Assembly: GCA_020465985.1 (NCBI GenBank) | Contig: JAANYP010001165.1 | Span: 259,501 to 323,500 of the forward strand | Direction: 5' to 3' | Origin: Centrapalus pauciflorus | Taxonomy: Eukaryota > Streptophyta > Magnoliopsida > Asterales > Asteraceae | Length of the DNA: 64,000 nucleotides | Shown here: positions 10,790-24,704 of the stretch, piece by piece | Position numbering within the stretch: the stretch's first letter is position 1 | How the letters are laid out: every line of letters begins with the position of its first letter | Translations under genes and position numbers: made by a program | Notes under the pieces: generated by a model | The model's database searches: none | What the model was told of the DNA's origin: nothing | The model's input: the letters and a program-made list of their open reading frames with translations, nothing else

Positions 10790-12069
10790 TATATATACAT
10801 TTACCAAGATAAAAATTCACTATTCATAACCTATTCATTTTATTTCTTTTTGATTTTTTTATTTTGTTTTTAAGGTTTTCTTGTATAATTTATTTATTAA
10901 TTTGTTTTAATAAAATAAAAAATAATATGATATTATATCTTACCTAATACTAATTTAATATGATATTCAAATATTGTAGTTTTACATAATACAAATTTGA
11001 ATTCAAAGTCATTTTTTAAATATTGTTACTTTATTTAATCCAATTTTAACTTATTATTAATTATTATTGCTTTGAAAAAAAATTTCTTATTTTTTTATGT
11101 TTTGATTTCTTTATATTTTTATAGCTTTTTAAAAAATAAATAAGATTACACATAAGTTTTAATACATGTAAAGTATAGTGAAATTATTTCTTTTTAAATA
11201 TGAATCATCAAATTTATTTCTATATAAAGAAAAAATAGTCGTTATTATCATAGAACATATTGTATATTATCAATCTTTTTTTGAATAGAAAAATACACAC
11301 ATCCCTAATCTTACTTTTAAATTTACACATTTATATATCATCCAATATTAGTTACTATACTTAATTTGTTTGATAGATAGATAACACTATTTATAAATCA
11401 AATAGATAACTTTATATGTATTATTTATTAAATTATTTTATTATTGTAATTGTTGTTAAAATAGTATCATCATTATTGTTAAATTATCTATATATATAAA
11501 CTTAGAATCAAATGAGATGATAAATCTATCTCTAGAAATGTTAAAAGCATTGTGATTCATTTTTACATATTGATTCACAATTTTTTTATTGTATAAATAA
11601 TGAATCATAAATTTTAAGTTAAGTGAATCAACTTCACAATGTTTTGAGATAATTTATTAATTTTAGAATTTATAAATATGAATCATAAATTCAAAATAAG
11701 TGAATTAATGTACAAAATTAACGAATCATAGTGGTTCTCACATTTCTCAATATATATTCGGCTTCTCACGATAACCTAAACACACACACACACACTCACT
11801 CACATATTAAATTTTCTTGATATTTTGTTTGTATTATTATCATTATAAATTTTAGCAAAATGAATGTAGTATATTTAGAATTTGTTTTAGAAAATATAAA
11901 AATAGCAATTGACCCTTTTAAATAATAATAACATTAAATTTATATGTGATTATAGATGTTATTAATTTTGACAAAAAATATATTTTAAATTTATTACATT
12001 ATATATTTCAGCTTAAATTATTTGTTAATGATTATTATACACGCCGCAAAGCACGGGGTGTTTCACTCG
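10790..12069 (+). mobile_element. AT-rich segment ending in a Helitron-like 3' hairpin (tentative)
   Basis: The right end reads ACGCCGCAAAGCACGGGGTG followed by TTTCACTCG and a T. This matches the hairpin-plus-CTRR form of Helitron ends, except that CTAG is CTCG as in copy 2 of family A. The body is very AT rich with a short (CA)n at about 11,779-11,802 and no coding. The 5' terminus could not be fixed. The flanks on both sides share homology (see 10.69-10.79 and 12.13-12.22 kb). Confidence 0.35.
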
Positions 12070-12840
12070 TTGATTATAAAAAAGAATGTCAGTAACAGAG
12101 TATATATAGTAAGCTGGAAAAAAGGCTGAGAATGCAAAGGATTTGTTATTATACCTATGTTTTATGGTATGGGTTGTTTCTCAAAAGACCTTTTCTTGTT
12201 ACCTCGGGAATCTGAACATGGACAAAATATTAGGAATCAAATCAAAAACAAAAAGCGGGAAACTTATAGAGGATTAATTCCAGTATGATGTGTGTAGTTT
12301 ATAGATGGGAACACCAACCACTTGAAACTTATTATGCTTTCAAAACATGTCAATTTCGATATCTTTATCAATATCTTATGAATCTTTGTCGTTTTTAGAG
12401 TTGCTCTAATCAATGGAGCATTTGTGAATTCCATTCAACAATAATTTTCTTATCTCCATCATCACACCTTTAATTAATAAGGCTTACCCACTTACAATAT
12501 AAAATTATCAAAGATGGGTCTTCAACTAATGCATATGTATATTATGATATTTTTTGTTACCAGTAACAAATTGTTTCCATAGTAAACGTAACAGTCAGAG
12601 CCTTACATATATTCATTTCATATAATTTCAGATATACATAGGTACATTTAAAAAAGTATAAAATGACAAAATCTATGGGTTTTTAATATTCTTTTAAGAG
12701 GTGGGATACGTATTTCATGATAAATTTCTTATAGTTTAAGTTTTATACGTCTATAAATTATAAGCATTCAATGTATATATTTAAAGTATACATAGTATAA
12801 CATCTGACTTTCACATACCTGGTGCATGCAGGGAGGTTTT
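12070..12840. other. Intergenic DNA, no gene seen
   Basis: AT-rich with stops in all frames. The first 150 bp repeat part of 10,560-10,790 in diverged form. Nothing else stands out. Confidence 0.5.
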
Positions 12841-12951
12841 TGGTGGAGATGATTCACGGGATCTTTTTAAATGGCGCATGTGGGAGTCTGGCGTGAGAGG
12901 AGATAGTGATGAGGTAGGAGCCAAAGTCTCTTTGAAGACAATAAGACATTA

Positions 12952-13425
12952 TCTGAAGTTGATAAGTCCTGGTTTGGAAGATTTGCTGTATCGTAGCTGG
13001 AAGATTCTGGTATCTCCTCGAAGTGCAATTAAAGGCGGAGGCAAAATATGTGGATCTGTGTAACCCAGGTCAATGACTAATGTAATGCACTCAGCGTCAA
13101 CAAACATTTTACCAGCAGCATCAAAGAAGGTGTAGTTTTAGCTTCAACCATATGGTCCTTTATGTTTTCACTAAAGCAATACCTATTGACATGGAAGTTA
13201 AAAATGTATGAACAAATGATATAAAGTGGATGTTATATAAAAGGAGGCTATATAAAAGGAGGCTACTAACAGATGTCTCGGTCGAATGACATGATCGTGA
13301 TCCTCGCACACGACGATAGTTCCTCTTGGTAGAAATTTCTTATAGCAATGGTCGCATGATATATAAAACCATGGTCTGTTATTGTTGAAATCAGCTATAG
13401 CTCCTTTACATGTGAATTGAACGCC
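12952..13425 (-). pseudogene. RPA70-like C-terminal zinc ribbon and OB-fold exons (degenerate)
   Basis: On the minus strand about 13,425-13,276 encodes VQFTCKGAIADF, then PWFYISCDHCYKKF and IVVCEDHDHV. This is the C-x2-C ... C-x2-H zinc ribbon of the DNA-binding C-terminal domain of RPA1/RPA70-like proteins, which bind single-stranded DNA in replication and repair. A second block (about 13,182-12,952) gives RYCFSENIKDHMVEA, then, after a one-base frame change, FFDAAGKMFVDAECITLVID and RIFQLRYSKSSKPGLINF, followed by TAA. This matches the order in the plant RPA70-like family. A splice acceptor AG lies just before RYCF. The frame change and poor splice sites suggest a pseudogene or a gene fragment. 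Large families of such genes exist in plants and some are carried by Helitrons. Confidence 0.6.
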
Positions 13426-13918
13426 ATGTATAAATAATAAAAATGGAAATAAGATGTGATTATTGTGGAAAATGACAGCGCTTCCATCCTAATAATTAAT
13501 AATATGACGATTCAAGCAAATCAGCAAACATGTATGCAGAATAACATAATAAACATAATACTTTTCTAAAGAAGGTTCAGACATTAGTCAGTGCTTATAA
13601 TATCACATTTAAATGAATACCGGAGATAAAAAGAAATTGAGCATAGAAATGACCATTTTCTATAATTGAACGAAGAGAAACGAAACAACGGAATTTCTAC
13701 TGAAAACAAAATCGAGGTATTTGATTGCAAAGGATGCAGAATTCACAGTAAAACTTTGAAAAAAACCTTAATTTGAATGGGCAGAAAAATCATCATCCAA
13801 AACTACAAATTCAATGAAAGATTACCCTTACATTTAGATTCCAATTAAACCAAAAAAGAGGCAGAATTTCAAGGAACTCATAACAATTATATAATTAGAT
13901 AAAAAAAAACGATTATAC

Positions 13919-14311
13919 CCTTCGGTTATTGGGGTAGCAATTTTCCGGATAATTCTTGTAAAAAGCAGGTTGGAAAAAGTAATTGAGGGGAAGGTCAGGA
14001 TTGCGATCGATGGGTGAGTAAGAAGAAGGAAAGAATTCCTTAGCCATGGCATTCAACTTCAAATTTGACAACATATCAACAAAATCTTGCATTTTTATTT
14101 CTGATTTTGAATCAGAAGCAGATCCTTTTTTGGACTCAACACGACCGCGACCATTCCCATCATCGGAATTCTCGAAACTAACACCGTCACTGTCGTCGAA
14201 ACTTTTCATAACAGAATTAGGAACCTCAGTTTCAGGTGGAGACTGATGAACCACAGGTCCACAGCGGGAGGCGTTGGTGATTCAACACTAATTTCTGGAC
14301 CAGCAGCCCAT
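13919..14311 (-). pseudogene. PAM2-motif exon of a CID-type (PABP-interacting) gene
   Basis: The minus strand encodes an acidic, Ser-rich segment followed by LNAMAKEFFP (14,056-14,027), an excellent match to the PAM2 consensus (LNxxAxEFxP). PAM2 binds the MLLE domain of poly(A)-binding protein. Downstream comes an Asn/Tyr/Phe/Pro-rich stretch ending in NNRR at a GT donor (AAGG/GTATAA), as in plant CID8-13-like proteins, where two RRMs follow in later exons. No RRM exon was found here. The open frame has no ATG of its own: an ATG at 14,311 is in another frame, and two frame changes (just after it and near 14,265) would be needed to connect them. It is therefore either a pseudogene or a captured exon. 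It sits between two RPA70-like exons. Confidence 0.65.
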
Positions 14312-14920
14312 GGAAATTCTAAATATTTTTATCAAGAAAATTAAAAATCAGAAACTTCCATCTCCCAAAAACCCACAAATTAAAGAGATAAAGGAACAAA
14401 TATTTAACAAATTGTGGATAAACAAAGCAAGCAGTATATGTGTTTATAACTCAAACCCTCTGTATTCTGTATATGAAAAAGATGAAGAAAAAAAATGAGA
14501 TTTTTTCCCTTCAGATTTGCGTCATCATATATATATATATGTATATCCATGGAGGTTGCAAAATCAATCATGTAAAAGAAAAACGGATTTATATAGAGAC
14601 GACCACCCAGGTATCTCAAACTATAACTAATCGATTAACTGACTGTGATTATTATTTATAACACCTGGAGATGCAATCCTATAATTAAGGCTGTAGTTTC
14701 AATCAAATTGACATAAAACTATGATGTCATGCGACTGCTTGTGTCATGTCATGGCTTATTAGTTATGAGCCCATGTTATTATTCAAAACATGAGCTATGC
14801 TACTACTACCATGGCATGTGGACAAATTTTTTATCAGCACAAATTGCTATAAAAAGGCAAAGAACATCCAATGGTAAACCAAATAGCCAAATGTATATGA
14901 GTATAATAATCAGAATTAAT

Positions 14921-14935
14921 ACATACATACATACA

Positions 14936-15022
<87 letters not shown>
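14921..15022. repeat. (ACAT)n-(AT)n compound microsatellite
   Basis: About eleven ACAT units (14,921-14,964) run into about 29 AT units (to 15,022), followed by a short CA run. The Tyr/Ile-rich open frames that cross it are artefacts of the repeat. Confidence 0.95.
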
Positions 15023-15029
<7 letters not shown>

Positions 15030-15497
15030 CACATATGAAACACTACATTTCAGAGTGGTGATGGAAATCGCAACAATCAATTGCCTCAAGAAAACGAAAA
15101 CCGAGTATAATTCTGAATTTGAGGTGGCAAGGACATTCATTCAATCAGCCCTCACAAAAATGTTAAATGAGGAACATAGAATTATTTTACTGTCCCTAAA
15201 TAACTTTGAAATTGCATATCCAAACACTCTAAAATATATTGTTTAACCTGAAACAATGATATTGTGACATTAGAAATTTTGTGTAGTAATTAATATGTAA
15301 TAAGATATTCTCTCTGTTTTTATCCATAGACCGTAATTGATGCGAATGAAATTATTTAAGAAGTATATATAAAAAAATGCAAAAGATGACACCTACGCCT
15401 GGCAGTATTATCTATAATTTTGCAAGCATGTTAATACAAGTATAATGAGTAAATCTGGTGGCATGACCTTTAACTAAAAAGAGAAGAAAGTACGTAC

Positions 15498-15630
15498 TGT
15501 ATATCGAGATGGAGTCAACGATAGCAGCTGTGCTATAGTGAATCTGTTCCTTTGCCTTTCAAGATCCGCATTTGTGGATTTCTCGTATTCTATTTTTAGT
15601 GCTGGAGTAATGTTGGCTTTTGAAAGGAAC
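15498..15630 (-). pseudogene. RPA70-like central exon fragment
   Basis: Between an AG acceptor (about 15,631) and a GT donor (GTACGT, 15,497-15,492) the minus strand reads NADLERQRNRFTIAQLLSLT. This matches the short segment that precedes the 'FTCKG' zinc-ribbon exon in plant RPA70-like proteins ('RKTIAELL'-type wording in the family). It fits as the exon upstream of the one at 13.4 kb, so the RPA-like gene or fragment spans at least 12.95-15.63 kb, with the PAM2 exon and a microsatellite in the space between. Upstream sequence to 16.05 kb has no clean open frame. Confidence 0.5.
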
Positions 15631-18589
15631 CTACAAAGAGTAATGCGGTCAGAAAATTTGTTTGAAAGTATGTAGATCTATTTTTGTAAGAAACATACTC
15701 AGCAGTTAATACTCTGCCCTCTTCAACATGAGGATTGATGTAAATATACGAAGCAAATGTTGAAATTAGTTGTAGTGCATCTGTTGCAAGATAATCCTCG
15801 TGAGAAAGTGAAAATGAAAGGAGATTTATACATTTGTTATATGAAAGACATGTTAACATTGTTAAATTTAAGGAATTGCCGGTAGAGACAATGAAAAAAC
15901 CTCGAAACTTAGTAATTCTCATTGAGGTTACAGCAGTAGTAACACGTGGAGATAAAGATGCAATCGCATGCCTCTTGATTGGAGTAGCAGCATCGTCGAA
16001 GAAAGATGCCTCGATTATTGCTCCACTGACGTATAAAGAATATTAAAAATCAAGTGCTATAGATTTTACTATAAATAGCTGCTCGGTTGTTAAAGTAGAG
16101 AGAACCTGAGATCTTCAAAGCTTGAATTTCGTGATGCTGATTCCCTTTTGTGTTACCACATCTGTTACATGTTCTACCCTTCCAATATAGTCTTAAAGTA
16201 TGTATAAAAGCATGTTAAATATATATGTATATACTTGTCAACAGTAATGCATTGTAAGACATGTTTTTACTTGAAACGAAACATTAGGCAGTTTACAAAC
16301 ACGGTAAAATATAAGCGATCAATTCTAAAAAGGAAGATATATAGTGTATTGCAAGATAGGGTGCTATGAAATATGTCTCTGTGTGTATGCAAAAATCATA
16401 TAATGAAAGGATGCAATACTAAAGATATCCAAGTATTATCAGAAACAGGCTAACACCAGACAGGTTTTCATAAAGAAGAGATTGCAAAATTCTGAAAAAT
16501 ACTTTATTATTCAAATGCACATGTCATGATTGTTGTAATTGTTGTGACATAAATTCTGTTTTCTAATTTATGCTCAACTTTTTTTTTGCGTAGTTTGCTT
16601 CCTCCTAGTTGGCTATGTATGTATATATACGGCTAGGTAGAGGATGGATATAATAGTGTAGTTAAATTCATGCATGGCGACGACGGGCTGATGGCTGCCT
16701 CTATTAAACTTTAGTGAAGAAAGTGACCACGATTCCAGGGGTCTTTAAAATTCTTTGTGAGGCCAATGATCAATATGTTTTGTGGAATTTAATAACAGGG
16801 GTTTGAATTAATGAATGAATAACACAGGTTTGAAACCTTCATTTCAATGGTCAATTTGCTTTGCGGCAGGGGATAGTGTAAACGTAGATAAAAGTTGAGC
16901 ATATAAAAAATGTACAACTCAAAATACATGAATACATATACTGTACAATTGTTTCTGCAGAGAAAGATTGTATATTTTATCATATACAAAGGCATCTTTT
17001 AATGCTACATATAACACAATGATTTTGGAGTTTTTCTTTTCCGGAAAAAACACGAAGTCGAAAAACCGTAATCAGTATCACCATGTAACGGCCGAAGCAA
17101 AACTACTGTCCCTGCCAAGGCTGGTTTTAAGTCCTGAGGCTGGCGAAAACAATTTTGCACATAATCAACCGTATTTTGCGTTGTTTTTACAGAGGAAATA
17201 ACCAAAAAAATCCCACACACCTTTTAGTCTAGTCTCGTGAGCGAAGGTAAGATAGGCGCAAAACCATTTTGGGCTGCCTACAGGAAATTTTTAATCCCTT
17301 TTCTACACAGGAGGCAAGTCGATTAAATTGTAAGGTGGCATCCGTATATGTATCAATATTTTTTAGGAATTTTGAATCTCAAAAAATGTTATGTTTGGTG
17401 TTGACAGAGTGTCAACATTTGTCTGTCATGTGTTAAGCTATATTTGCAATGGATTTCAAAATCTATGTGGTCTGTAAACCCATCACAACACTAAAATTTA
17501 TATATTAGTAAATAACAAAACCACTCATGATTCATTTTATTTGCATGTTTCAGGTTATTGGAATTTAGATTCCATTCGTAAATGTATTTGGATGGCCTAA
17601 GAGAAGGAATTGAATTTAAGAACAGTGCATCAAAATCAATGAAGCAAATACAGATTTAAAACACTTGCCTAATAAAAATTAAGTAGTAATTATAGAGGTA
17701 TTTGAAAAGTGGGTGACCTCGATCCTGCATGCTCGAAAAGGACCTGTACTGTTGGAAAGCAGGTGCGGCCTTTACATTTTATACATGGATCGTGTAGTCG
17801 GATTAATTGCCAAAATCGTGGGTCAGGCTACATCTCTCCAGAAGCTAAATCCAAATATTCTCCAAAGCTTATTTTCCTGAGTCTATGCACTGTAAGCAAC
17901 CTGTTCATCGTTGTATTCTTTTCTTTTTGCCTATGTTATTATTCTATGACCACAATTTTAAGTATTCAAAAAAAAACGCAACAGAGGTCCCTCGATTTAC
18001 TTTAGGTAACTGCAAAATAGGAGAATCTCGCATCTAAGTAAATCGATTTTCTTTTCTCAAATGAACGACTGTGTCTTTTGAAATGATAATGGAAAAAAAA
18101 TGCAACCCAGACGCCAAATATACTAATTATTATAACATATCACGAAACATGTGAAAACAGATAGAAAGTAAAAGCCAATTACGCAAGGTAGTAACCCAAT
18201 TAAAGAGGCGTCTTTCTCTTGTTACGGACTCTGAACAGAATAAGGACAACAGACGGAGGAAGAAGAACAGGAAGCGGCTGGCAACCGACGGCAATGCCAC
18301 CGCCACCACCGGCGGCGAGGCGACTACCACCACCGGCGGAACCCCACGCAGGTTACACACAAAAAATCGTCGTTGCACAGGCATCAAACTTAGAGTCGAT
18401 GAAAGATTTTTTAAAATCACAACAACCACAAAACCCTAGATTAGATAATATTAAACATAAAACACAGACATGAAATTGGGAACTGATAAACATATTTTTC
18501 AAGCGCAGAAAACCCTAGGTTAAAGCAAATCTAAGAAATAAAGAAGAAGAGAAACATATGTAGGTCAAAAGAAAAAAAAACTCACCTGG
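15631..18589. other. Intron/intergenic DNA with no supported gene
   Basis: Stops interrupt all frames except short stretches. Around 16,425-16,480 a ~50-bp piece matches the pol-less copia element at 50,940-50,990 (AAGTATTATCAGAAA and flanking bases). At 17,005-17,220 and 17,709-17,900 there are short open frames on one or both strands that I do not recognise. A GGTGGC/CCACCG-rich patch at 18,295-18,345 gives Pro/Ala or Val runs depending on frame, with no family signature. Confidence 0.4.
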
Positions 18590-18690
18590 AGCCTGGAGGT
18601 CGAAAGTTGCCGATGGAAGCAAGGAAAAAACACAGAGAAGAAGTGAGGCAAAGAGTCGGATGATGAAAAGAAGACACGTATAAAAAGAGA
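18590..18690 (-). other. Possible 5' UTR exon with splice donor
   Basis: The minus strand has a CT-rich stretch ending CTCCAG/GTGAGTT, a strong plant splice donor, at about 18,590. It could be the first non-coding exon of the minus-strand gene whose broken exons lie at 12.9-15.6 kb, but no transcript evidence is available and the coding part is damaged. Confidence 0.25.
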
Positions 18691-18791
18691 TACAGATGTT
18701 TGGAAGGAGTTGAGGCAGGTGGGAGGAGGTTATTGGAGGATACCATATGGTAAATGTATGTATATATAATATGCTACAAATAAAAATTTGG

Positions 18792-18842
<51 letters not shown>

Positions 18843-19380
18843 GATTCTGTTATTTATTTAAATATTTTGTGGAAATCAATGCTTGACATAATCCTATAAC
18901 AAATAAAAACATTACTTTAATAGGAACATGGGTGTATGAGTATATGTGTTATGAATATGATTCGTGTAAGTAGATAGAAGATGTAGAGTACCGCGAGTAC
19001 CTGTGAATACACGGGGTTCGGATGTGAACATGCTCTGAAAAAAAGTTTTTTTAATTTTTTTTATATTTATTTAGATACAAATAATATAAGGCTATTTGTA
19101 AAAAAAAATTACGTACATTCACACTTCTAGCATCTTAAAGGTCATGTGAATGTGAAAAAATTTATGTGAACATGCGTAGTGCGAACATACGTTCACAACT
19201 GTACAGTTCATGTGAACACACACGTTTCACATAGTTCTACTGTGTGTTTATGTGTGATTTTTTTGCAAGTAGTCTTATATTATTGATTTAAACATGATCA
19301 TGAAAAAAATTTCAAAAAAAGTGGTTTTAAGCGAGGTACCTCCGGTACTCCGCAAAACTAGTGGTACACATTTGAACCCG
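18691..19380. other. AT-rich DNA with (AAT)n and TGTGAACA words
   Basis: An (AAT)n microsatellite runs from 18,792 to 18,839. From about 19,020 to 19,225 the words GTGAACAT, ATGTGAAC, CGTTCACA and GTGAATGT recur on both strands, a small palindromic cluster. No gene. Confidence 0.6.
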
Positions 19381-21700
<2,320 letters not shown>

Positions 21701-21707
21701 TACCTTA

Positions 21708-23598
21708 TCTCCTACGCGAATGGTGCTTTTCCTTTTCCTTTTTTTTATTTTTATTTTTTATAACACACCATTATCTTAGCATTATCTTTTATTTAGCGCT
21801 TTTATTTTAATAAATTTTTGTTTACTTCTATTATAACATTTATTATTATAATATTTTATTACACACTTAAAATTATGATTTTAATTATATTTATGTTTGT
21901 AGTTATGTTTAATTGTATGAAAAATACTTTATTATTCAATTGGATGTAGTAAGTCCGATGCCATTTTTTCTTTTTTTTCTTTTAAATTTAATTTTCTGAT
22001 AACACACCATTATCTTAACGTTATCTTTTATTTAGACATTTTATTTTACTTCTATTTTAACATTTATTATTACAATATTTTATTACATACTTAAAATTAT
22101 GATTTTAATTATACTTATGTTTGGAGTTATGTTTAATTCTATGAAAAAGACTTTAATATTCAAATGCATGGAGTAAGCCAATGACATTTTTTTCGTTCTT
22201 TTTTTATTTTTAAATTTAATTTTTTCATAACACGCCATTATCTTTGCGTTATCTTTTATTTAGCTCTTTTATTTTAATAAGATTTGTTTAGTCTTATTTT
22301 AACATTTATTATTACAACATTTTCTTATACACTTAAATTATAATTTTAATTATATTTATGTTCGAAGTTGTCTTTTGAAACTATTATGTTATGTTTAATT
22401 GTATGAAAAAGAATTTATTAGTCTAATGCACTACGCCAATGGCGGTTTTCCTTTTTTTTTTTTTTAATTTCAATTTTTCATAACACAGTTATCTTAGCGT
22501 TATCTTTTACTTAACACTTTTATTTTAATAAATTTTTGTTTACTCCTATTTTAACATTTATTATTACAATATTTTATTACACACTAAAAATTATGATTTT
22601 AATTATACTTATGTTTGTAGTTATGTTTAATTGTATGAAAAGGACTTTATTATTCAAATGGATGGAGTAACCAATGACATTTTTCCTTTTTTATTTTAAA
22701 TTTAATTTTTTCATAACATACCATTATTTTAGTGTTATATTTTATTTAGCCCTGTTATTTTTTAACATTTATTATTACAATATATTATTACACACTTAAA
22801 ATTATGATTTTAGTTATACTTATGTTCGGAGTTATGCTTAATTGTATGAAAAAGACATTATTATTCAAATGCATGGAGTAAGCCAATGACATTTTATCGT
22901 TTTTTTTATTTTAAGTTTAATTTTTTCTTAAAACGTCATTATCTCAGCGTTATCTTTTATTTAGCTCTTTTATCTTAATAAGATTTGTTTAGTCCTATTT
23001 TAACATTTATTATTACAACATTTTCTTACACACTTAAAATTATGATTTTAATTATACTTATTTTCAGAGTTGTCTTTTGAAACTATTATGTTATGTTTAA
23101 TTGTATGAAAAAGAGTTTATTATCCAAATGCACGATACAAAATTCTAATGAAATTTCTTTATAATTAAAATGTAACTATTTAATGTTTAGATTTTTTTTA
23201 TTAAATATGATAATGTATAACATTGAACACTACTATTATAACGTTGACAAACTCTAATCAATGTATTAGAGACATTACCGTTATAAATTTATTTGATTTG
23301 ATCGTAAACCAACAAATTAAATTGACGATTAAACCTAATCAATGTCAAATTTTCAATTTAATAATATATTGTTTGTAATTTCAACATTGCAAAAAACTAA
23401 CGATAAGAACCAACTAACAATATCATTTGTCTTGCTTCTTGAATCTATATCAGCTTTTCAATTTCACTCTTCGATCATGATTTAGTTGTGTTTCGTTATG
23501 TGAATTGCTTGAAAAGTATTTTCGTTCATTTGTTTTTATATTTATTTTTGTAATTAATATTTTTGACCCCGCAACAACGCGCGGGTGTTAATAACTCG
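21708..23598 (+). mobile_element. Helitron family A, copy 2 (1891 bp, expanded internal array)
   Basis: The 5' end TCTCCTACGC follows an A. The 3' end is GACCCCGCAACAACGCGCGG, a short tail and TAATAACTCG before T (CTAG changed to CTCG). Compared with copies 1 and 3 it has about six instead of two tandem units of 220-260 bp (starting near 21,718, 21,949, 22,171, 22,432, 22,667 and 22,878). Each holds a T-rich tract, CATAACAC.CCATTATCTT, a TTATTATTACAATATTTT core and GTTTAATTGTATGAAAA. The unique right part (about 23,120-23,598) matches copies 1 and 3. Non-autonomous. Confidence 0.8.
21718..23120 (+). repeat. Six-unit tandem array inside Helitron copy 2
   Basis: Units of about 220-260 bp repeat head to tail and differ by substitutions and small indels. 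Homologous units appear twice in copies 1 and 3, so the array expanded in this copy or shrank in the others. Confidence 0.75.
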
Positions 23599-24159
23599 TT
23601 AATACATACATTGTAAAGCTTCTTATTTTTTTATTTATGATTAGATATATATAAGAAAATATAAATAAAAAGTACTAAACTCATAAACATAAATACTTAA
23701 ATATTTATAATAATTATAATTAATTTAATGTCACTCATTGTCATAAATTAATATATAATTATTTATTATATAAAATTGTTGTTTGAATCTCAACTATCCC
23801 GGCGTAAATATTGGTAGCGTTTTATCCTTCCTGAACGCAGCATACAACTCTTCATTGTATTGCGCTTTCCAAGTGTGTTTGTTCTTCCCTTCTTCCTTAC
23901 CATGGAAAGTATTTGTGAAATAACTTCGATGAGAAAAAAAAAAAGAATACGTTAAGAGATCCTCCTGGCCCAACCCTAGACGTTCTAAGATTGTTTTTTA
24001 GACCTGCTCTCATTTTGAGTTAGGGCAAATAAATCTTGCTATATATTAATTATAGAATAAAATTAAAGTGAATAGTGAGTTTTTTTTAATGATATCTCAT
24101 GATATAAACTAACATATCATGATATCACGACTATTTCATGATATCTGTGTATTTATATA
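23599..24159. other. Intergenic DNA without genes
   Basis: AT-rich. A patch at about 23,795-23,930 has more balanced base composition but no open frame. CATGATATC-type palindromes occur three times between 24,090 and 24,145. Confidence 0.5.
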
Positions 24160-24695
24160 AAAAAAATAGGGATAATTCTGCAAAAAAACCATCAACTTGT
24201 CAGTATTTTGTGATTAAAACCCCAAACCATTTTTCGTTGCATAAAAAACCCCCAACTAACTAAAAATCAGTAAATGAATGTTTTATCAATGAGTAATCGG
24301 TTGAAACCGGTTATTAATCCTACGTGGACCGGTAAATAACCTACGTGAAATAAATTTTAGTTGCTGAAACCGGTTGACAAGTATTACACATCATTTAAAC
24401 CCCCGTTGATAATTTTTAATTGTAGTTTTTAAACGGGATTACATCATCAACGGGAGTTTAAATGATGTGTAATACTTGGCAACCGGTTTCAACAATTAAA
24501 GTTTATTCCATGTAGGTTATTTACGAGACCACGTAGGATTAATGACCGGTTTCAACCGGTTACCCATTGATAAAACCTTGATGTACTGATTTTTAGTTAG
24601 TTCGTGGTTTTTTATGCAACGAAAAATGGTTTGGAGTTTTAATCCCAAAAGACCAAAAAGTTTGGGGTTTTTTACGCAATAATCCCAAAAAAATA
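24160..24695. mobile_element. Mutator-type foldback MITE with 9-bp TSD
   Basis: The element proper is 24,169-24,686 (518 bp), flanked by an identical 9-bp duplication AAAAAAATA (24,160-24,168 and 24,687-24,695). Its two halves are inverted copies of each other over about 245 bp each: both start GGGAT(A/T)ATT and share CCATTTTTCGTTGCATAAAA, AACTAACTAAAAATCAGTA, CGGTTGAAACCGGT and AAGTATTACACATCATTTAA. They meet at a short spacer near 24,415-24,440. A 9-bp duplication points to Mutator-like transposase acting in trans. The central inverted core contains CCGGTT/AACCGG palindromes. No coding. Confidence 0.85.
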
Positions 24696-24704
24696 TATAG
24701 ACCA

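Noticed and set aside
10557..10829. 90-codon plus-strand open frame
   Set aside because: It crosses a local duplication and an AT run and lacks any family motif; a related but disrupted sequence at 12.1 kb shows no coding constraint.
14729..15140. Open frames of Tyr/Ile/Met/Cys repeats on both strands
   Set aside because: They are translations of the (ACAT)n-(AT)n microsatellite, not proteins. The same holds for 19,275-19,680 and 31,272-31,514.
18219..18473. Pro/Ala-rich plus-strand open frame and Val-rich minus-strand frame
   Set aside because: Both arise from a GGTGGC/CCACCG-rich patch; no family signature or matching splice structure.
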